This document shows, piece after piece, positions 17,804-25,500 of a stretch of 64,000 nucleotides of DNA. The notes under the pieces are model-generated. The model was not told the origin of the DNA. It saw only the letters and a program-made list of their open reading frames with translations, and searched no databases. Source of the DNA: DT-110 sp964342305 (GTDB lineage: Bacteria > Bacteroidota > Bacteroidia > Chitinophagales > Saprospiraceae); assembly GCA_964342305.1 (NCBI GenBank), contig CAYFGK010000019.1:1-64000 (forward strand), written 5' to 3'. Both the position numbers and the translations under genes were made by a program. The stretch's first letter is position 1; each line of letters starts with the position of its first letter.

Positions 17804-18437
17804 AATCCCCGTTTTTCCAGGAATCGAAGAATTTCTTCCAGGCGACGGGATTGAAGATATTCATGGGCGGTTGCTGACCAATATAGTAGTTCTCACGGGC
17901 CTGCTGGCGCAGGTAGAAGTCGGCACTTTCGTTACCGTCGTAGCGAACGATGTTGCGTTGTTTTTCCAGAACTTCCTGGGCCAGGTTTTCCTGGGCTTTC
18001 GACTGCAACTCGGGGGTGACGTCCATGGCGAGAAACTCCAGACGAAAATGCTCGCGGCTGGGCCAGGGGAATACTACGGTCTCGGGGAGGTTAAAAGTGT
18101 CCTGGGTCATAAGCTGGACGATAGACTTGCGATCACCCTCCATTTCGAGTGGTACCTCGTATTCCACGGTTTTATAACCTACGGCTGAAAACTGGATAAC
18201 GTCACCCTTTTGGACCACAATAGAGAAGAAGCCTTTCAGGTCGGTGTAAGAACCACGGTTGCGGTCTTTGACAACAATGTTTGCGTAAGGTACCGGTACG
18301 AGCTGCTCATCCGACCCATCCAGGACCAGGCCGGAGAATTGTACCAAATTGCCTTCTCTTTGCTGGGCCAACAAAGCGGTGGTGGCCAACAAAGTGCACA
18401 AGACCGAAAGGACTATATACTTCATCTTCATCATCAC
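17781..18437 (-). CDS. Secreted carboxypeptidase-like regulatory domain protein
   Basis: This 218-residue protein has a signal peptide (MKMKYIVLSVLCTLLATTALLAQ) followed by an Ig-like fold of the CarboxypepD_reg type: QFSGLVLDGSDEQLVPVPYANIVVKDRNRGSYTDLKGFFSIVVQKGDVIQFSAVGYKTVEYEV (about 30-100). Such domains usually begin TonB-dependent transporters, but here the chain ends without plug or barrel; the last 100 residues are charged with long helices. It probably works in the periplasm or at the outer membrane. Role unknown. Confidence 0.82.
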   Translation of the reverse strand: MMMKMKYIVLSVLCTLLATTALLAQQREGNLVQFSGLVLDGSDEQLVPVPYANIVVKDRNRGSYTDLKGFFSIVVQKGDVIQFSAVGYKTVEYEVPLEMEGDRKSIVQLMTQDTFNLPETVVFPWPSREHFRLEFLAMDVTPELQSKAQENLAQEVLEKQRNIVRYDGNESADFYLRQQARENYYIGQQPPMNIFNPVAWKKFFDSWKNGDFKRQENN

Positions 18438-18545
18438 GTGGTTTACCTATAAGACTAGCAAAGAGCCATAATGGTTTGACGGCAGTAGCTAAAAGTAGCA
18501 AAAAACCAGCAATGATGCCCGTTTGGCCATTCCTTTAAGCCAACT

Positions 18546-20960
18546 TTAAGACGTAGATTTGGGTAAAGCGATGTCCAGTACCTCCTGCATAGTGTTCACG
18601 TAATGGAAAGTCAGCCCCTTGATATAATCGGGATTGATCTCACCCACGTGTTTTTCATTCTCCTGGCACAGGATGATCTCCTTCATCCCCGCCCGCTTGG
18701 CGGCGAGGATCTTTTCTTTGATTCCACCAACAGGTAATACCTTGCCGCGCAGGGTTATCTCCCCGGTCATGGCCAGGTATGGTTTTACGGGGCGACCTGT
18801 GAAAGCTGAGGTCAGAGCCGTAAGCATAGTGACACCTGCCGAAGGACCATCTTTGGGAATGGCCCCTTCCGGTATATGAATGTGGACATCCGAGTTTTTT
18901 AGTTGATCCTCCGTAATGGCCAGCTCCTCACTGCGGGCTTTCAAATACGACAGTGCGGTCGAAGCCGATTCCTTCATAACATCCCCCAGGTTACCGGTGA
19001 GCGTGACCTTACCGCTACCTTTACTCAAACTGGATTCCACAAAAAGAATAGCTCCCCCCACGGAGGTCCAGGCCAGCCCTACGGCTACCCCTGCCGCCTG
19101 CTTTTCCTGATATATATCGTGGGTATAACGGGTAGGCCCCAGAATATCCCGTAGCTGTTCGGGACGGATTTCGGGGTCGTATTCTTCTTCCATCGCCACT
19201 TGCTTGGCTACGTAGCGCATCACCGCACCAATTTGACGATTCAGGGAGCGAACCCCCGACTCGCGGGTGTAATCGCGCGTGATCTGGCGCAGGACTTTGG
19301 TTTTGAGTTTGACCTGATCTTTCTTCAGGCCGTGTTCTTTGAGTTGGTTGGGGATGAGGTGCCGTTTGGCAATTTCCACTTTTTCCTCCTGAGAATATCC
19401 GCTGATATCAATGATCTCCATACGGTCCAACAACGCCGGCTGAATGCTGCTCAATGAATTAGCCGTAGCGATAAAGAGAATCTTACTCAGATCGTATTCT
19501 ACCTCCAGGTAGTTATCGTGGAAGGTAGAGTTTTGTTCGGGATCGAGTACCTCCAAAAGGGCCGAAGAGGGGTCGCCCCGGAAGTTGCTGCCCACCTTAT
19601 CGATCTCATCCAGGATAAACACCGGATTTGAACTACCCGTCTTTTTCAGGGACTGAATGATCCGTCCGGGCATGGCACCGATGTACGTCTTGCGGTGTCC
19701 CCGGATCTCAGACTCGTCGTGCAGGCCTCCCAGCGACATGCGCACGAATTCGCGATCGAGGGCGCGCGCGATGGACCGTCCCAGCGAGGTCTTACCGACA
19801 CCCGGAGGGCCGACCAAACACAGGATCGGGGCTTTCATATCGCCCTTCAATTTGAGTACTGCGAGATGCTCCAGAATACGCTCCTTCACCTTCTCCAGGC
19901 CAAAATGGTCTTTATCGAGTACCCGTTTTACCTTTTTCAGATTGAAGTTGTCATCGGTAAAGGTCCCCCAGGGGAGATCCAGGAACAATTCCAGGTAATT
20001 CATCTGGATGGAGTACTCCGCTACCTGCGGATTCATCCGCTGCAGGCGGGCCAGCTCCTTCTGAAAGTGTTCCTCTACCTGTTTCGACCATTTCTTTTCT
20101 TTGGCCCGCTCCTTCATCTTGGCGACCTCGGCCTGCTGCGGGTTTTGCCCCAACTCCTCCTGGATGGTCTTCAACTGCTGATTGAGGTAGTAATCGCGCT
20201 GTTGCTTCTCGATGTCGACGCGTACCTTGTGCTCGATCTTATCGCGCAGTTCCAGCAAGTTAAGCTGGTTGTTCATTTCCCGCAGAATGACAGTGGCCTT
20301 CTCCGAAAGCTCGTTGATCTCCAGTATACCTTGTTTGACATCGATCTTCTCGCCGATGTTAGAGGCGATGAAGTTGAGCAGGAAGTTATCATCTTCAATG
20401 CCCTTGAGCATGACCATAGCTTCGGATGGAATATTTGGCGACAGCTCAATGATGCGCTCCGAGAGGTCCAGGATAGACTCCCGCATGGCCTCGAATTCCA
20501 TCTCATCGGAGGGTGGGATTTCACCAACCTCCGTTATTTTTCCCTGCAGGAAAGGATCCGTCTGGGTCATTTCTTCCAGAAGGAAACGTCGACGTCCCCG
20601 CAGCACTGCGGTGATGGTGCCGTCGGGCATGCGCAATAATTTAATAATGCGAGCCACGGTGCCGAGGTGGAATAAATCGTCGGGGCCAGGATTTTCCTCG
20701 TCTTGTTCTTTTTGCGAAAGCACTGCCACTAAGCGGGATTCCTCGTAGGCTTTATTTATGGCCTTGATGGACTTATCCCGTCCGACCGTGATAGGAATAA
20801 CGATGCCCGGAAAGAGCACCGTATTTTTCAGTGCCAGAATCGGTAATTCGCCGGGAATGTTGGTTTCTTCCGACTGATCTTCGTCTTCTACTGTAACCAT
20901 CGGTAAAAATTCTGCTTCATCACTCAATCCCTGGTGGGCCGAAAAAATATCTTCAAACAT
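18546..20960 (-). CDS. lon: ATP-dependent protease Lon
   Basis: This 804-residue protein is the soluble hexameric protease that degrades misfolded and short-lived regulatory proteins. An N-terminal substrate-binding domain (about 38-230, beginning GELPILALKNTVLFPGIVIPITVGR) and coiled-coil linker precede the AAA module with Walker A GPPGVGKTSLGRS, Walker B PVFILDEIDKV and the LDPEQNSTFHDNYLEV segment. The C-terminal protease domain has the catalytic serine in PKDGPSAGVTM (Ser707) and the lysine in LPVGGIKEKILAAKRAG about 43 residues later. Length is typical. Upstream, 426 bp of non-coding DNA separate it from parE, which ends with its own terminator. Confidence 0.97.
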   Translation of the reverse strand: MFEDIFSAHQGLSDEAEFLPMVTVEDEDQSEETNIPGELPILALKNTVLFPGIVIPITVGRDKSIKAINKAYEESRLVAVLSQKEQDEENPGPDDLFHLGTVARIIKLLRMPDGTITAVLRGRRRFLLEEMTQTDPFLQGKITEVGEIPPSDEMEFEAMRESILDLSERIIELSPNIPSEAMVMLKGIEDDNFLLNFIASNIGEKIDVKQGILEINELSEKATVILREMNNQLNLLELRDKIEHKVRVDIEKQQRDYYLNQQLKTIQEELGQNPQQAEVAKMKERAKEKKWSKQVEEHFQKELARLQRMNPQVAEYSIQMNYLELFLDLPWGTFTDDNFNLKKVKRVLDKDHFGLEKVKERILEHLAVLKLKGDMKAPILCLVGPPGVGKTSLGRSIARALDREFVRMSLGGLHDESEIRGHRKTYIGAMPGRIIQSLKKTGSSNPVFILDEIDKVGSNFRGDPSSALLEVLDPEQNSTFHDNYLEVEYDLSKILFIATANSLSSIQPALLDRMEIIDISGYSQEEKVEIAKRHLIPNQLKEHGLKKDQVKLKTKVLRQITRDYTRESGVRSLNRQIGAVMRYVAKQVAMEEEYDPEIRPEQLRDILGPTRYTHDIYQEKQAAGVAVGLAWTSVGGAILFVESSLSKGSGKVTLTGNLGDVMKESASTALSYLKARSEELAITEDQLKNSDVHIHIPEGAIPKDGPSAGVTMLTALTSAFTGRPVKPYLAMTGEITLRGKVLPVGGIKEKILAAKRAGMKEIILCQENEKHVGEINPDYIKGLTFHYVNTMQEVLDIALPKSTS

Positions 20961-21189
20961 ATATCAAAAGCAAGCTTCGTCAGATAATGGATGCCACCCT
21001 GTCAGGAAATTAATCCGCAAAGTGGTCCGAATTAACAGGCAACATTTGTGCCAGCCATAATTTACGAGTACCTGAGGCGCCTGTCCAGTATTTTAGTAGA
21101 CAAATCGGCAGAATGCGACTCCCCCTCTGCCAGAATGCCGGTACATCTTAGCATTGAGGTCTTAGTCAGGCCTACGTAGCGATACGAAT
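20961..21189. other. Region upstream of lon
   Basis: Together with the terminator and the stretch to 21386 this makes 426 bp without a gene. It must hold the lon promoter (minus strand). I see no heat-shock CIRCE element, no clear TAnnTTTG box and no RNA gene. A GCCTTCCGGCAAAAAAA sequence, a near relative of the dispersed GGCTTTCGCCAAAA word, lies at 21331-21347. Confidence 0.4.
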
Positions 21190-21226
21190 AAAAAAGGGCC
21201 AGCATGTTGTTTCATGCTGGCCCTTG
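21190..21226 (-). terminator. Rho-independent terminator for parE
   Basis: On the minus strand, AAGGGCCAGCATG and CATGCTGGCCCTT form a perfect 13-bp stem around an 11-base loop and are followed by TTTTTTATTC. It lies 160 bp past the parE stop codon. Confidence 0.85.
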
Positions 21227-21386
21227 GGTATGCCGTCGAAAGAGGCGGCGTACTCCATACATTTACGATAAAAACATATTCCGGTTGCACTAATTACTGT
21301 GTAACTTCAACAATCTGGTCGTTCGATTATGCCTTCCGGCAAAAAAAGGGTTGCCCTGGACTATCAAATAACTCAGATCTACTAGT

Positions 21387-23303
21387 CTAGGCTTCAGCCG
21401 CTTCCGTTGTTTCGGACTCAATGGCGAGTACTTCTTCTTCTTCCACTTCGTCTTTTTCCACGCGCAGATTATCAATGATGAATTCCTGACGATTCGGCGT
21501 GTTCTTACCCATATAATAGGTCAGGACCTGATCGATATCGGTATGTTCATCGAGCACCACGGGTTCCAGACGAATATCCTCGCCAATAAATTCACCGAAC
21601 TCATCGGGTGAGATCTCACCCAACCCCTTAAAGCGGGTGATCTCCGCCTTGCCACGGAGTTTGTTGATGGCCTCCTGCTTCTCAGTCTCGTTGTAACAAT
21701 AGAACTTTTGCTTCTTATCGCGAACGCGGAAAAGGGGCGTCTCCAGAATATACAGGTGCCCGTTACGCACCAGGTCCGGGAAGAACTGCAGGAAGAAAGT
21801 CAGCAACAACAAGCGAATGTGCATCCCGTCCACATCGGCATCGGTGGCGATCACCACGCGGTTGTACCGCAGTTCCTCAATACCATCTTCAATGTTCAGG
21901 GCGTGTTGCAGCAGGTTGAACTCCTCATTTTCGTACACTACTTTCTTGGTAAGGCTGAAGCAGTTTAGCGGTTTTCCCCGCAGGCTAAATACCGCCTGGG
22001 TTTGTACATCCCGGGCCTTGGTGATGGACCCACTGGCCGAGTCCCCCTCGGTAATAAAAAGGGTGGTCTGCTTGCGGTCTTCCTCGTTTGTTTTGCGGGT
22101 GCTGTCGCTAAAATGGATACGGCAGTCGCGCAATTTCTTATTGTGGAGGTTGGCTTTCTTAGCGCGTTTGTTAGCCAGCTTTTTGATCCCGGCAATTTCC
22201 TTGCGTTCCCGCTCCGACTGCATGATGCGCTTTTCGAGGGCCCGCGCGATCTCTTCGTTGCGGTACAGGAAGTTCTCGAGCTTTTGCCCTACGAAGTCAT
22301 TGATAAACTTGCGCACGGAGGGACCTTTGGGACCCACATCGGTGGAACCCAGCTTGGTCTTGGTCTGCGATTCGAAGACCGGCTCTTCGATGCGCACGCT
22401 GATCGCTGCCATGATGGACGACAGGATATCCTTGCGCTCAAACTTTTTATTGTTCCGGGAAAAATAGGCCTGCACGGCGTTTACCACTCCTTCCTTAAAG
22501 GCATTCAGGTGGGTACCACCCTGCGTGGTATTCTGTCCGTTCACGAAGGAGTAGTATTGCTCCCCGTAGTGGTTGCCGTGGCTCATGGCAAACTCAATAT
22601 CCTCATCCCGGAAATGGATGATGGGATAGCGCAGGGTCTCGCTTTTGGTTTTGCGCTCCAGCAGGTCGAGCAGACCATTGCGCGACACGTAGGTCTCCCC
22701 GTTGAACCGCAGCTTCAATCCCGCATTGAGGTAGGCATAGTTCCAGAGCTGATTCTCAACGTAATCCTTGCGGTACTTAAATTTCTTGAAGACACTACTA
22801 TCGGGACGGAAGAGCACCATGGTACCGTTCTCTTCCGAAGACTTTTTCGGTTTATGGTCTTTAAGGAGTTCGCCCCGCTCAAATTCGGCCACCTTCTCCT
22901 TACCGTCACGGACTGATTTCACCTGAAAATAATCCGACAGGGCATTCACCGCCTTGGTACCGACCCCGTTCAGGCCTACCGACTTCTTAAAGGCCTTGGA
23001 ATCGTACTTACCACCCGTATTGATCTTGGATACACAATCGACCACTTTACCGAGCGGAATCCCCCGGCCGTAGTCGCGGATGACCACCCCTTCATCATCG
23101 ATATGAATATCGATGACCTTCCCGAAACCCATCACGTATTCATCGATGGAGTTATCGAGCACCTCTTTGAGCAGAATATAGATACCATCGTCGGCCGAAG
23201 CGCCATCCCCCAGCTTTCCGATATACATACCGGGGCGGAGGCGAATATGCTCCCGCCAGTCAAGCGAGCGAATGTTGTCTTCGGTATAATTACTGGTGGC
23301 CAT
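21387..23303 (-). CDS. parE: DNA topoisomerase IV subunit B
   Basis: This 638-residue protein is the ATPase subunit partnering the breakage subunit encoded at 3300-5894. The GHKL ATP site shows LLKEVLDNSIDEYVMGFG, VIRDYGRGIPLGKVVD and GLNGVGTKAVNALS; the transducer region includes QTKTKLGSTDVG; the TOPRIM domain has TLFITEGDSASGSITKARD and VIATDADVDGMHIRLLLLTFF, whose acidic residues bind magnesium. The C-terminal RFKGLGEISPDEFGEFIG motif is also present. The short, acidic C-terminal tail is typical of Bacteroidota homologues. Assigned to ParE rather than GyrB because it pairs with a ParC-like subunit without a GyrA box. Confidence 0.92.
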   Translation of the reverse strand: MATSNYTEDNIRSLDWREHIRLRPGMYIGKLGDGASADDGIYILLKEVLDNSIDEYVMGFGKVIDIHIDDEGVVIRDYGRGIPLGKVVDCVSKINTGGKYDSKAFKKSVGLNGVGTKAVNALSDYFQVKSVRDGKEKVAEFERGELLKDHKPKKSSEENGTMVLFRPDSSVFKKFKYRKDYVENQLWNYAYLNAGLKLRFNGETYVSRNGLLDLLERKTKSETLRYPIIHFRDEDIEFAMSHGNHYGEQYYSFVNGQNTTQGGTHLNAFKEGVVNAVQAYFSRNNKKFERKDILSSIMAAISVRIEEPVFESQTKTKLGSTDVGPKGPSVRKFINDFVGQKLENFLYRNEEIARALEKRIMQSERERKEIAGIKKLANKRAKKANLHNKKLRDCRIHFSDSTRKTNEEDRKQTTLFITEGDSASGSITKARDVQTQAVFSLRGKPLNCFSLTKKVVYENEEFNLLQHALNIEDGIEELRYNRVVIATDADVDGMHIRLLLLTFFLQFFPDLVRNGHLYILETPLFRVRDKKQKFYCYNETEKQEAINKLRGKAEITRFKGLGEISPDEFGEFIGEDIRLEPVVLDEHTDIDQVLTYYMGKNTPNRQEFIIDNLRVEKDEVEEEEVLAIESETTEAAEA

Positions 23304-23447
23304 GGGTATTGCGTTATTGTAGAAAAATGGTCAAAATACGACAAACGTCTATGCATCTCGCATCAATGCACGTAGTTTTCTGTTACGAAAATACGAAAAG
23401 CATGACAAATAACAACAAATTGTTTTAATTCGTTCACTCTGAGCAAA

Positions 23448-23963
23448 ATGGCACAAGACCCACTCTACCGACATCCGGCCATGCGTATCCTGGAACGGGC
23501 GATCCACGGCGAACTGCGCCTGCAGGTCATTGCGGCAGCCTGTCTATTTGGTTTAGGAGCCTTTTTGTGTTATGTCTTTTTCTCTAATAGTGTCATCCTC
23601 TCCATCATTGGTCTGGGTATTGCGGTGATCGGCATCCGCCAGGTCTACCTGACCCTGCGGGCACTCCGCCTGGCCGATCACGAGATCCTCCACCTGCTCA
23701 GGGAGAAGCCCCACCATATTGTGTGGGTCTATTCGGTGGTCACCGAGCGCTCCCCATTCGGCTTCACCTTCATGAAGCAGGGTACCATGTACTTTAAACT
23801 CGCCAGCGGTGATCAGTTATCGGTTATGATGCCTTCCGGCAAATTAAAACTGGTCTCCAAATTCCTGAACCGTTTGCTGCCGCACGCGTCGTTCGGCTAC
23901 TCCATCGATCGCGAGCAGTTATACGAGATTAGCCCCGAGCAGCTGCGACGGAATTTGCCGTAG
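23448..23963 (+). CDS. Membrane protein of unknown function
   Basis: This 171-residue protein has a short cytoplasmic start, two adjacent hydrophobic segments (about 26-46 and 48-66: LQVIAAACLFGLGAFLCYVFF and SVILSIIGLGIAVIGIRQVYL), and a soluble C-terminal part of about 100 residues with beta-rich pattern (IVWVYSVVTERSPFGFTFMKQGTMYFKLASGDQLSVMMPS). I do not recognise a family. It diverges from parE, 144 bp between starts, and ends ahead of the tRNA locus. Confidence 0.7.
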   Translation: MAQDPLYRHPAMRILERAIHGELRLQVIAAACLFGLGAFLCYVFFSNSVILSIIGLGIAVIGIRQVYLTLRALRLADHEILHLLREKPHHIVWVYSVVTERSPFGFTFMKQGTMYFKLASGDQLSVMMPSGKLKLVSKFLNRLLPHASFGYSIDREQLYEISPEQLRRNLP

Positions 23964-24191
23964 TGGAGAGTTGGGGAATGGGGGAATTGGGGAATCTTCC
24001 GATTTTAGACCCAAATTAGTGGAGACTTCGATTCATCGCTTATCCATTTTTTGATTAGGGGATCTGGCGATTAGGTGATTAGGAGAAAAGCGGTTCAATC
24101 CAGATAGCTTTCCTAAGCCTTGGACCATGGACCTTGCCGCTTGGTCCTTGGTCCAAAACCCAACACCAACTACAAAAATTCACATCCCCCC
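23964..24191. other. Repeat-rich spacer before the tRNA locus
   Basis: No gene is visible. It holds short G-rich and GATTAGG-like repeats (23967-24090) and an inverted repeat at 24119-24162 with arms TTGGACCATGGACC and GGTCCTTGGTCCAA. The promoter of the tRNA locus follows. Confidence 0.5.
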
Positions 24192-24223
24192 TTGCGGAGT
24201 ACAACTACTCTTTTGTATATTTG
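24192..24223 (+). promoter_or_regulatory. Promoter of the tRNA-Met locus
   Basis: TTG (24192-24194), 21 bp of spacer and TATATTTG (24216-24223) match the Bacteroidota vegetative promoter pattern. It lies 18 bp before the first tRNA 5' end at 24242, so it must have served the original first tRNA gene and probably still transcribes the intact copy at 24386. Confidence 0.7.
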
Positions 24224-24241
24224 CACTCGCTAAGAAAAAAT

Positions 24242-24372
24242 GGCGTGGTAGCTCAGCTGGCCCCGAAAAAACAGAAATCTCCGATTTCGTCTTTTTTCGA
24301 GGGTCCTCGCAAAAGCTAACACGCTAAAGCGTGAAGCTTTGCGGGATTAGAGCGCGTGTCGCTCATTCCCGA
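24242..24372 (+). pseudogene. Interrupted and truncated tRNA-Met copy 1
   Basis: The first 19 bases (24242-24260, GGCGTGGTAGCTCAGCTGG) are identical to the 5' end of the intact tRNA. An 86-bp hairpin sequence (24261-24346) then splits the D-loop, and the tRNA resumes with TTAGAGCGCGTG (24347-24358), followed by an altered anticodon arm ending CCCGA. The T arm and 3' acceptor strand are missing. It is not expected to yield a functional tRNA unless spliced with other sequence. Confidence 0.7.
24261..24346 (+). repeat. 86-bp double-hairpin insertion in tRNA D-loop (copy 1)
   Basis: The sequence folds into two stems: the first with arms CCCGAAAAAACAGAAATC and GATTTCGTCTTTTTTCG, the second with arms TCCTCGCAAAAGCT and AGCTTTGCGGGA around an inner CACGCT/AGCGTG stem. 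A copy with about six differences is at 24787-24872, at the same D-loop position of another damaged tRNA. No reading frame is seen. Confidence 0.7.
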
Positions 24373-24385
24373 AATTTGACATCCT

Positions 24386-24459
24386 GGCGTGGTAGCTCAG
24401 CTGGTTAGAGCGCGTGATTCATAATCCCGAGGTCGGCGGTTCAAGCCCGCCCCACGCTA
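24386..24459 (+). tRNA. tRNA-Met (CAT anticodon)
   Basis: A complete 74-base cloverleaf. Acceptor arms GGCGTGG and CCACGCT pair with one terminal G-T; D arm GCTC/GAGC; anticodon CAT at 24420-24422 in loop TTCATAA; T arm GGCGG TTCAAGC CCGCC is perfect; A is the discriminator base. CCA is not encoded. The anticodon stem CGTGA/TCCCG has a T-C mismatch at its middle pair, which is unusual. Elongator methionine is most likely from the general sequence, but a CAT anticodon alone does not exclude isoleucine-2 or initiator. The gene lies in an array with two damaged copies. Confidence 0.85.
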
Positions 24460-24596
24460 CAAAAGCAAATCAAGGTCCTGACAGGTGCGTCCTGGCAGGG
24501 CCTTTTTGTTTTTATACAGGAGGTTGAGCATATATCAATCCAAATAGCAGTTAAAGTTACCTCCCGGTACAGGGTATTAGGTAGAGGGTATTAGGA
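24449..24596 (+). repeat. 148-bp direct repeat, copy A (tRNA 3' end plus terminator)
   Basis: The sequence from the tRNA 3' acceptor through the terminator and into the intergenic repeat is repeated apparently without difference at 24956-25103, 507 bp downstream. This shows recent duplication of the tRNA unit. Confidence 0.9.
24473..24510 (+). terminator. tRNA terminator
   Basis: AAGGTCCTGACAGG and CCTGGCAGGGCCTT form a stem with a GTGCGT loop followed by TTTTTGTTTTT. A second copy lies at 24980-25017 and a diverged version at 24727-24760. Confidence 0.85.
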
Positions 24597-24642
24597 TTAA
24601 AGTAGATCCTAATACCCTTTACTAAATACAACGTTAGGTTAG
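24557..24642. repeat. Intergenic MITE-like repeat, partial copy D
   Basis: Contains the family landmarks CCTCCCGGTAC, TATTAGG, GGATT, ATCCTAATACCC, TAAATACAACGTTAGGTT in order, but lacks the outer half of the element. Compare full copies at 46562-46745 and 52152-52340. Confidence 0.65.
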
Positions 24643-24689
24643 TGGTTCAAGTGGGGCAAAGCGGTATCCTCATACATACAGCCAATGGA

Positions 24690-24760
24690 GTGTCGGAACT
24701 CGCCCCACGCTACAAATAATAATCGCGGTCTTAATAGGTTTTACTATTGGGGCCTTTTTT
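24690..24760 (+). pseudogene. tRNA 3' end remnant with its terminator (copy 2b)
   Basis: CGCCCCACGCTACAAA (24701-24716) matches the 3' acceptor end of the intact tRNA, and a diverged terminator hairpin (GGTCTTAATAG / CTATTGGGGCC, then TTTTTT) follows. The 5' part of this tRNA is gone. Confidence 0.55.
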
Positions 24761-24771
24761 GTTTTCGAAAC

Positions 24772-24967
24772 TGGAAGCTCAGCTGGTCCCGAAAAAACAG
24801 AAATCTCCGATTTCATCTTTTTTCGAGGGTCCTCGCAAAAGCATACACGCTGAAGCGTGAAGCTTTGCGGGATTAGAGCGCCCGTACGGGAGGTCGGCGG
24901 TTCAAGCGACTGGAAGAAGCCCGTATGGGCGACTGAAAGGAGTCCGTACGGAACAGCCCCACGCTAC
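24772..24967 (+). pseudogene. tRNA-Met copy 3 with D-loop, anticodon-arm and T-loop changes
   Basis: Order of pieces: AGCTCAGCTGG with a shortened acceptor (24772-24786); the 86-bp hairpin insert (24787-24872); TTAGAGCG; the anticodon arm replaced by the palindrome CCCGTACGGG (24881-24890); AGGTCGGCGGTTCAAGC (24891-24907); a 48-bp T-loop insertion made of two imperfect 23-bp units containing CCGTATGG and CCGTACGG; then GCCCCACGCTAC (24956-24967). It cannot be a working tRNA as it stands. Confidence 0.65.
24787..24872 (+). repeat. 86-bp double-hairpin insertion in tRNA D-loop (copy 2)
   Basis: About 93% identical to 24261-24346, same length, and inserted between the same D-loop bases (after CAGCTGG, before TTAGAGCG). 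The base changes preserve most stem pairing. Confidence 0.7.
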
Positions 24968-25103
24968 AAAAGCAAATCAAGGTCCTGACAGGTGCGTCCT
25001 GGCAGGGCCTTTTTGTTTTTATACAGGAGGTTGAGCATATATCAATCCAAATAGCAGTTAAAGTTACCTCCCGGTACAGGGTATTAGGTAGAGGGTATTA
25101 GGA
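24956..25103 (+). repeat. 148-bp direct repeat, copy B
   Basis: Second copy of 24449-24596, including the tRNA terminator (24980-25017) and the first part of the MITE-like repeat (25064-25103), where the similarity stops. Confidence 0.9.
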
Positions 25104-25287
25104 CCAGGGTAGGTCTTAAAATCTCTAATTTCCCTCCTTGTCTCGACGCCCCCTGCCTACGCTACCATCTGCACAAAGTTTCGACGGCCAGGAAAGCTTC
25201 GGCAAGCATGCATGCAAAAACCGCAGGGCCAGGCACCAAAGAACACCGAAGCAACCAAGCCAGTCCCTAAGTCTCCCCATCCCTTCG
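25104..25287. other. Non-coding stretch before the assembly gap
   Basis: No gene or stable RNA is seen. The last 17 bases (GTCTCCCCATCCCTTCG) are one end of the 26-bp tandem unit found on the far side of the gap, so the repeat array runs into the gap. Confidence 0.5.
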
Positions 25288-25387
25288 NNNNNNNNNNNNN
25301 NNNNNNNNNNNNNNNNNNNNNNNNNNNNNNNNNNNNNNNNNNNNNNNNNNNNNNNNNNNNNNNNNNNNNNNNNNNNNNNNNNNNNNN
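25288..25387. other. Assembly gap (100 N)
   Basis: Exactly 100 N, a conventional placeholder of unknown true length. Both edges lie in a tandem repeat, which is the likely cause of the break. Confidence 0.99.
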
Positions 25388-25465
25388 GTCTCGATTGTCT
25401 CCCCATCCCTTCGGTCTCGATTGTCTCCCCATCCCTTCGGTCTCGATTGTCTCCCCATCCCTTCG
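25388..25465. repeat. 26-bp tandem repeat, three exact units visible
   Basis: Three identical 26-bp units follow the gap (25388-25413, 25414-25439, 25440-25465), each starting GTCTCGATTG and ending CATCCCTTCG. The array must continue into the gap. There are no spacers between units, so it is not CRISPR. It ends 36 bp before the response regulator stop codon. Confidence 0.9.
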
Positions 25466-25500
25466 GTCCCTAAGGTCCCTACGTTCTCTCCTGTCTCAAC

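Noticed and set aside
24242..24967. Four separate tRNA genes
   Set aside because: Only 24386-24459 folds fully. Copies 1 and 3 and the 24690 remnant lack essential arms or are split, so they are reported as pseudogenes.
25388..25465. Possible CRISPR array at the 26-bp repeat
   Set aside because: Units are joined head-to-tail without unique spacers, no cas genes are nearby, and the repeat is not palindromic.
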